A DNA stretch of 26,261 bases from Methylomarinum sp050304855 (lineage in GTDB: Bacteria; Pseudomonadota; Gammaproteobacteria; Methylococcales; Methylomonadaceae): the NCBI GenBank assembly GCA_050304855.1, contig JBNLEI010000116.1:1-26261 (forward strand), written 5' to 3'. The notes under the pieces are model-generated. The model was not told the origin of the DNA. It made no database searches and saw only the letters and a list, made by a program, of their open reading frames with translations. The translations under genes and the position numbers were made by a program. Numbering within the stretch: position 1 is the first letter of the stretch; every line of letters starts with the position of its first letter. Shown piece by piece: positions 23,775-26,261 of this stretch.

Positions 23775-23812
23775 CGTTTTGGCTTTCTTTATTTGTGAAG
23801 TAAGCCAAAACG
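23775..23812. terminator. Stem-loop between convergent panD and fliW
   Basis: A perfect 11-base-pair inverted repeat (CGTTTTGGCTT and complement) with a 16-base loop lies in the 121-base gap between the converging stops. The plus side is followed by a modestly T-rich stretch. Probably a terminator shared by both genes. Confidence 0.6.
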
Positions 23813-23832
23813 TGTTGGTTTGCCGATGGTGT

Positions 23833-24294
23833 TTATGTCTCGATGACATCGATTTCACTGTGCTTTTCCGTCAGCACAATACTTTGTTCTACTTCCGCAA
23901 GCATTTTTTGCAGGCCAATACGTTTGGCGCTATTAATGATTAGCGGTGACTTAATTGAACCTTTAATGGTGGGTTTGCCTCCGCTCAAGTCATTGTCGTC
24001 TTTGTGTAGTAATATCAAAATCAATAAATCCGAACTGTTGTCGAGTTGCAATAGCTTTTCCTCCTCTGAAGTTAGCAGGAAGCTGTAATTGATTTTGAAA
24101 TGCCAGGGGTCTGTGACTGTGAATGTTAATTCGTCATCATCCAAAGATTGTAACCAGTAGACGATATCGCTATTTTCCTGATGAAACAGCTTGAAGCGTT
24201 TTTGATTCTCAAAGCCCGGTATGCCGTTAGGAAAGGTGATAATGGTATCCGGGTCGATTTGTTGTTCGCCTAAAAGCTTTGATTTGATTTCCAT
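23833..24294 (-). CDS. fliW: Flagellar assembly factor FliW
   Basis: FliW binds flagellin and the translational regulator CsrA. When flagellin is exported, FliW is freed to sequester CsrA allosterically, which releases flagellin mRNA. The 153-residue protein shows the family hallmark FPNGIPGFE at residues 21-29, then FKLFHQE, WLQSLDD, a segment of the LTFTVTDPWHF type, and LIINSAKRIGLQ near the end. Length is normal. It stands alone between panD and rlmH, without csrA or flagellar genes, which is unusual for a gene often next to csrA. A weak GAAGA precedes the ATG. A candidate promoter is listed separately. Confidence 0.92.
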   Translation of the reverse strand: MEIKSKLLGEQQIDPDTIITFPNGIPGFENQKRFKLFHQENSDIVYWLQSLDDDELTFTVTDPWHFKINYSFLLTSEEEKLLQLDNSSDLLILILLHKDDNDLSGGKPTIKGSIKSPLIINSAKRIGLQKMLAEVEQSIVLTEKHSEIDVIET

Positions 24295-24344
24295 GATAAT
24301 CTTCTATTGAAGTGACGGATTAATATTTATAAATATCTTGTTAA

Positions 24345-24372
24345 TGTATATCATAAAACTGCTTATTTTCAA
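24345..24372 (-). promoter_or_regulatory. Candidate promoter for fliW
   Basis: On the minus strand TTGAAA (24367-24372) and TATACA (24345-24350) are 16 bases apart. The leader of about 45 bases contains a perfect 14-base AT palindrome, ATATTTATAAATAT, at 24323-24336. A flagellar sigma-28 pair was not seen. Confidence 0.4.
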
Positions 24373-24467
24373 GGTGGCGTCCGGATTTCTAAGACTTGCT
24401 CGGTACACGCGGCATCAGCGGTTCTTATTCATTGCAAGCGGACTTTCTTCTGTGTATTCTGCATCCC

Positions 24468-24935
24468 ATGCGAATTCACCTTATTTCAGTCGGAAACAGA
24501 ATGCCTAGCTGGGTCGAGCAAGGCTATAATGAATACGCCAAGCGTTTGCCTCGAGATTGCGATCTCTTGCTGAAAGAAATTAATCCCGGTAGGCGGACGA
24601 AAAATAGCGATACTAATAGAATAGTCCGGGAAGAAGGGGAGAGAATGCTGGCTGCTCTTCCCGACAAAGTTCACGTTGTTACTTTGGATAGGGTGGGAAA
24701 GAGTTGGACGACGGAGCAATTGGCTGAGTCTCTGCGGCGTTGGCAGGAAAATACTCAACAGGTCGCTTTGATGGTGGGCGGGCCGGAAGGGTTGGCGTTG
24801 CAGGTTCAAGAACGGGCTCAGGAGTCATGGAGTTTATCGAAACTGACTTTTCCCCATCCGTTGGTCAGAATTTTAGTGGCGGAACAAATATATCGGGCCT
24901 GGTCTATTCTTAACAATCATCCTTATCATCGCTGA
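24468..24935 (+). CDS. rlmH: 23S rRNA (pseudouridine1915-N3)-methyltransferase
   Basis: RlmH is a small SPOUT methyltransferase that modifies helix 69 of 23S rRNA in assembled ribosomes. From the ATG at 24468 the product is 155 residues, exactly the usual length, beginning MRIHLISVG. It has the trefoil-knot SAM-binding motifs: VVTLDRVGK, VGGPEGL (residues 103-109) and the conserved C-terminal LSKLTFPHPLVRILVAEQ with YRAW and HPYHR. An in-frame extension up to 24396 is rejected because it goes beyond the family's N-terminus. In E. coli it follows rsfS; here rsfS is absent and it diverges from fliW. Its stop is four bases before maf. Confidence 0.96.
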   Translation: MRIHLISVGNRMPSWVEQGYNEYAKRLPRDCDLLLKEINPGRRTKNSDTNRIVREEGERMLAALPDKVHVVTLDRVGKSWTTEQLAESLRRWQENTQQVALMVGGPEGLALQVQERAQESWSLSKLTFPHPLVRILVAEQIYRAWSILNNHPYHR

Positions 24936-24939
24936 ATTT

Positions 24940-25515
24940 ATGTCAAAACAGATCATTCTGGCCTCCGGTTCGCCGCGACGCCGCGAATTGTTGGATCAGA
25001 TCGGGGTCAGTTACCAAGTGCATGCAGTCGATGTCGATGAAACTCCTATTCGGAACGAATTACCGAGAGCTTATGTCGAACGAATTGCTGCTGAAAAGTC
25101 GGCAGCATGTTGTGCTCAGCTTGATGCCGATAGGCCTGTGTTGGGGGCCGATACCGCTGTTGTAGTAGACGGCTTAATCATGGGGAAACCAAGAGATTTC
25201 GAACATGCTAAAGACATGTTGCGAATGTTATCGGGAAGGACTCATCAAGTATATAGCGCTGTTTCGTTGAGAGGAGATAGGCATGACCTTGTCGTTTGTA
25301 TTACCGATGTGGCTTTTAGAAAGTTGAGTGACGACGAAATCGCGGATTATTGGCGTAGCGGCGAACCGGTAGATAAGGCTGGGGCTTATGCTATTCAAGG
25401 AATCGCCGGGATATTTGTCGAATCCATAACAGGTAGTTTCTCTGGAGTTGTCGGTTTACCGATATTTGAAACCGCGCAATTGTTAGAAAAACAGGGAATC
25501 AAAATCATTGCATGA
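24940..25515 (+). CDS. maf: Maf-family nucleotide pyrophosphatase (YhdE type, dTTP/UTP)
   Basis: Maf proteins hydrolyse canonical and modified nucleoside triphosphates to monophosphates, and the YhdE type prefers dTTP and UTP. The 191-residue protein has LASGSPRRRELL (residues 6-17), VDVDETP, GADTAVVVDG with the catalytic Asp72, and DKAGAYAIQGIAGIFVESI with FSGVVGLP. The AIQG motif marks the YhdE branch rather than YceF. It sits between rlmH and rng; maf-rng (yhdE-cafA) is a conserved pair. The stop overlaps the rng start by four bases. Confidence 0.93.
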   Translation: MSKQIILASGSPRRRELLDQIGVSYQVHAVDVDETPIRNELPRAYVERIAAEKSAACCAQLDADRPVLGADTAVVVDGLIMGKPRDFEHAKDMLRMLSGRTHQVYSAVSLRGDRHDLVVCITDVAFRKLSDDEIADYWRSGEPVDKAGAYAIQGIAGIFVESITGSFSGVVGLPIFETAQLLEKQGIKIIA

Positions 25516-26261
25516 GTGAAGAAATTTTAATTAATGTGACGCCCCCGGAAATCAGGGTAGCTGTCATCGAAAACGGTGTTCTACAGGAACTGATTATCGA
25601 GCGTTTTCGCCAGAAAGGTTTAGTCGGAAATATATATAAAGGCGAAGTATGCAGAGTATTGCCCGGAATGCAGGCCGCGTTTGTAGACATCGGGTTGGAG
25701 CGTGCCGCTTTTCTGCATTTGTCGGATTTTAACAGCAAAGAACTGGAGAAAACTCGTTCGGAAAATATTGAGCATTACTTGCGTGAAGGACAAAAGATTA
25801 TTGTTCAAGTGACCAAAGATCCGATCGGCAGCAAAGGAGCTCGCCTGACCACAGAAATATCAATCCCGTCTCGTTTTCAAGTTTATATGCCTTATTCGGC
25901 TAATTCAGGAATTTCACAGCGCATTGAATGTGAAACCGAGCGTAGTCGCTTGCGGGCGTGCATAGACGCTTTCAAACAAAAGTATGAATGCGGAGGGTTT
26001 ATTGCCAGAACGGCTGCGGAATGCGTCGAAGAAGCAGTGCTGTTTTCCGATATGACTTTCCTGGTCAAGCTGTGGGAAGCAATACTCGAAAAAACCAAAA
26101 AGGCCAAATCCAAGACTTTAATTCACGAAGATTTACCGCTGAGTATCCGAACATTGAGAGATCTCTATAAAGAAGGGATTGAAAAAGTGAGAGTGGATTC
26201 GAGGGAAACTTATCTAAAATTACGTGAGTTTGCTGAGGTATTTGTGCCGGAAATTGTCCCG
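25512..26261 (+). CDS. rng: Ribonuclease G (partial, 3' end outside window)
   Basis: RNase G is a single-strand-specific endoribonuclease that matures the 5' end of 16S rRNA and degrades some mRNAs. The first 250 codons are present. MSEEILINVTPPEIRVAVIE is the RNase G opening, then the S1 RNA-binding domain with NIYKGEVCRVLPGMQAAFVDIG (about residues 38-60) and FLHLSD, then KGARLT, the RNase-H-like start, and GFIARTAAE. The short S1 lead-in and ATGA overlap with maf favour RNase G over RNase E. The catalytic aspartates and zinc-link cysteines lie beyond the window. Confidence 0.94.
   Translation, partial: MSEEILINVTPPEIRVAVIENGVLQELIIERFRQKGLVGNIYKGEVCRVLPGMQAAFVDIGLERAAFLHLSDFNSKELEKTRSENIEHYLREGQKIIVQVTKDPIGSKGARLTTEISIPSRFQVYMPYSANSGISQRIECETERSRLRACIDAFKQKYECGGFIARTAAECVEEAVLFSDMTFLVKLWEAILEKTKKAKSKTLIHEDLPLSIRTLRDLYKEGIEKVRVDSRETYLKLREFAEVFVPEIVP

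Noticed and set aside
24396..24467. N-terminal extension of RlmH by 24 residues
   Set aside because: The ATG at 24468 gives exactly the family length and the MRIHLISVG start; the extension is rich in residues unlike any RlmH.
1..26261. tRNA, rRNA, CRISPR arrays, insertion sequences or phage genes
   Set aside because: I looked in all gaps and saw no cloverleaf-like tRNA sequence, no regularly spaced repeats, no transposase and no terminal inverted repeats.

Overview
The window is a stretch of gammaproteobacterial core chromosome. The gene neighbourhoods pepA-holC-valS divergent from lptF-lptG, pcnB-folK-panB-panC, maf(yhdE)-rng, and pilB-pilC-pilD-coaE-zapD-yacG are the conserved ones of that class. 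Base composition is moderate, and the type IV pilus block, the MutT/ThiE fusion tail and a stand-alone FliW would suit a Methylococcales-like or related free-living aquatic gammaproteobacterium. No diagnostic metabolic gene is present, so the genus is not determined. I see no tRNA, rRNA, CRISPR array, insertion sequence or phage gene.

Left block (about 1-13.4 kb). The tail of a Nudix/ThiE-like gene on the plus strand converges on a long minus-strand train. Read in its own direction the train is pepA, holC, valS, an HDOD-GAF protein, a two-receiver response regulator, pilB, pilC, pilD, coaE, zapD, yacG, trxC. Many junctions overlap or are only a few bases apart. The train combines protein turnover, replication clamp loading and tRNA charging (pepA, holC, valS), a two-gene signalling insert, the type IV pilus motor, platform and prepilin peptidase, and then CoA synthesis, Z-ring assembly, gyrase inhibition and thiol redox. 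A candidate sigma-70 promoter in front of pilB suggests the pilus genes can also be transcribed separately.

Middle block (13.4-17.8 kb). lptF and lptG diverge from pepA and encode the membrane half of the LPS exporter. They end in a stem-loop shared with a convergent gene for a small secreted protein. Next comes a divergent small secreted six-cysteine protein with its own candidate promoter and a strong terminator. After it, on the minus strand, is an RDD membrane protein preceded by a 59-residue membrane protein. This is the accessory part of the window. A 392-base gap holds the divergent control region before pcnB.

Right block (17.8-26.3 kb). pcnB, folK, panB, panC and an MscS-family channel are tightly packed on the plus strand, followed by panD behind its own candidate promoter. 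Folate and pantothenate synthesis are thus grouped, with a mechanosensitive channel gene separating panC from panD. fliW lies alone on the minus strand. The window ends with rlmH, maf and the first 250 codons of rng (RNase G).

The main points of interest are a pcnB gene with no usable ATG whose best ribosome binding site precedes an ATT codon, as in E. coli pcnB; a response regulator whose first receiver has Ala where the phosphorylated Asp should be; the HDOD-GAF/receiver pair placed just upstream of the pilus motor operon; an orphan FliW; and two unrecognised secreted proteins between lptG and the RDD gene.
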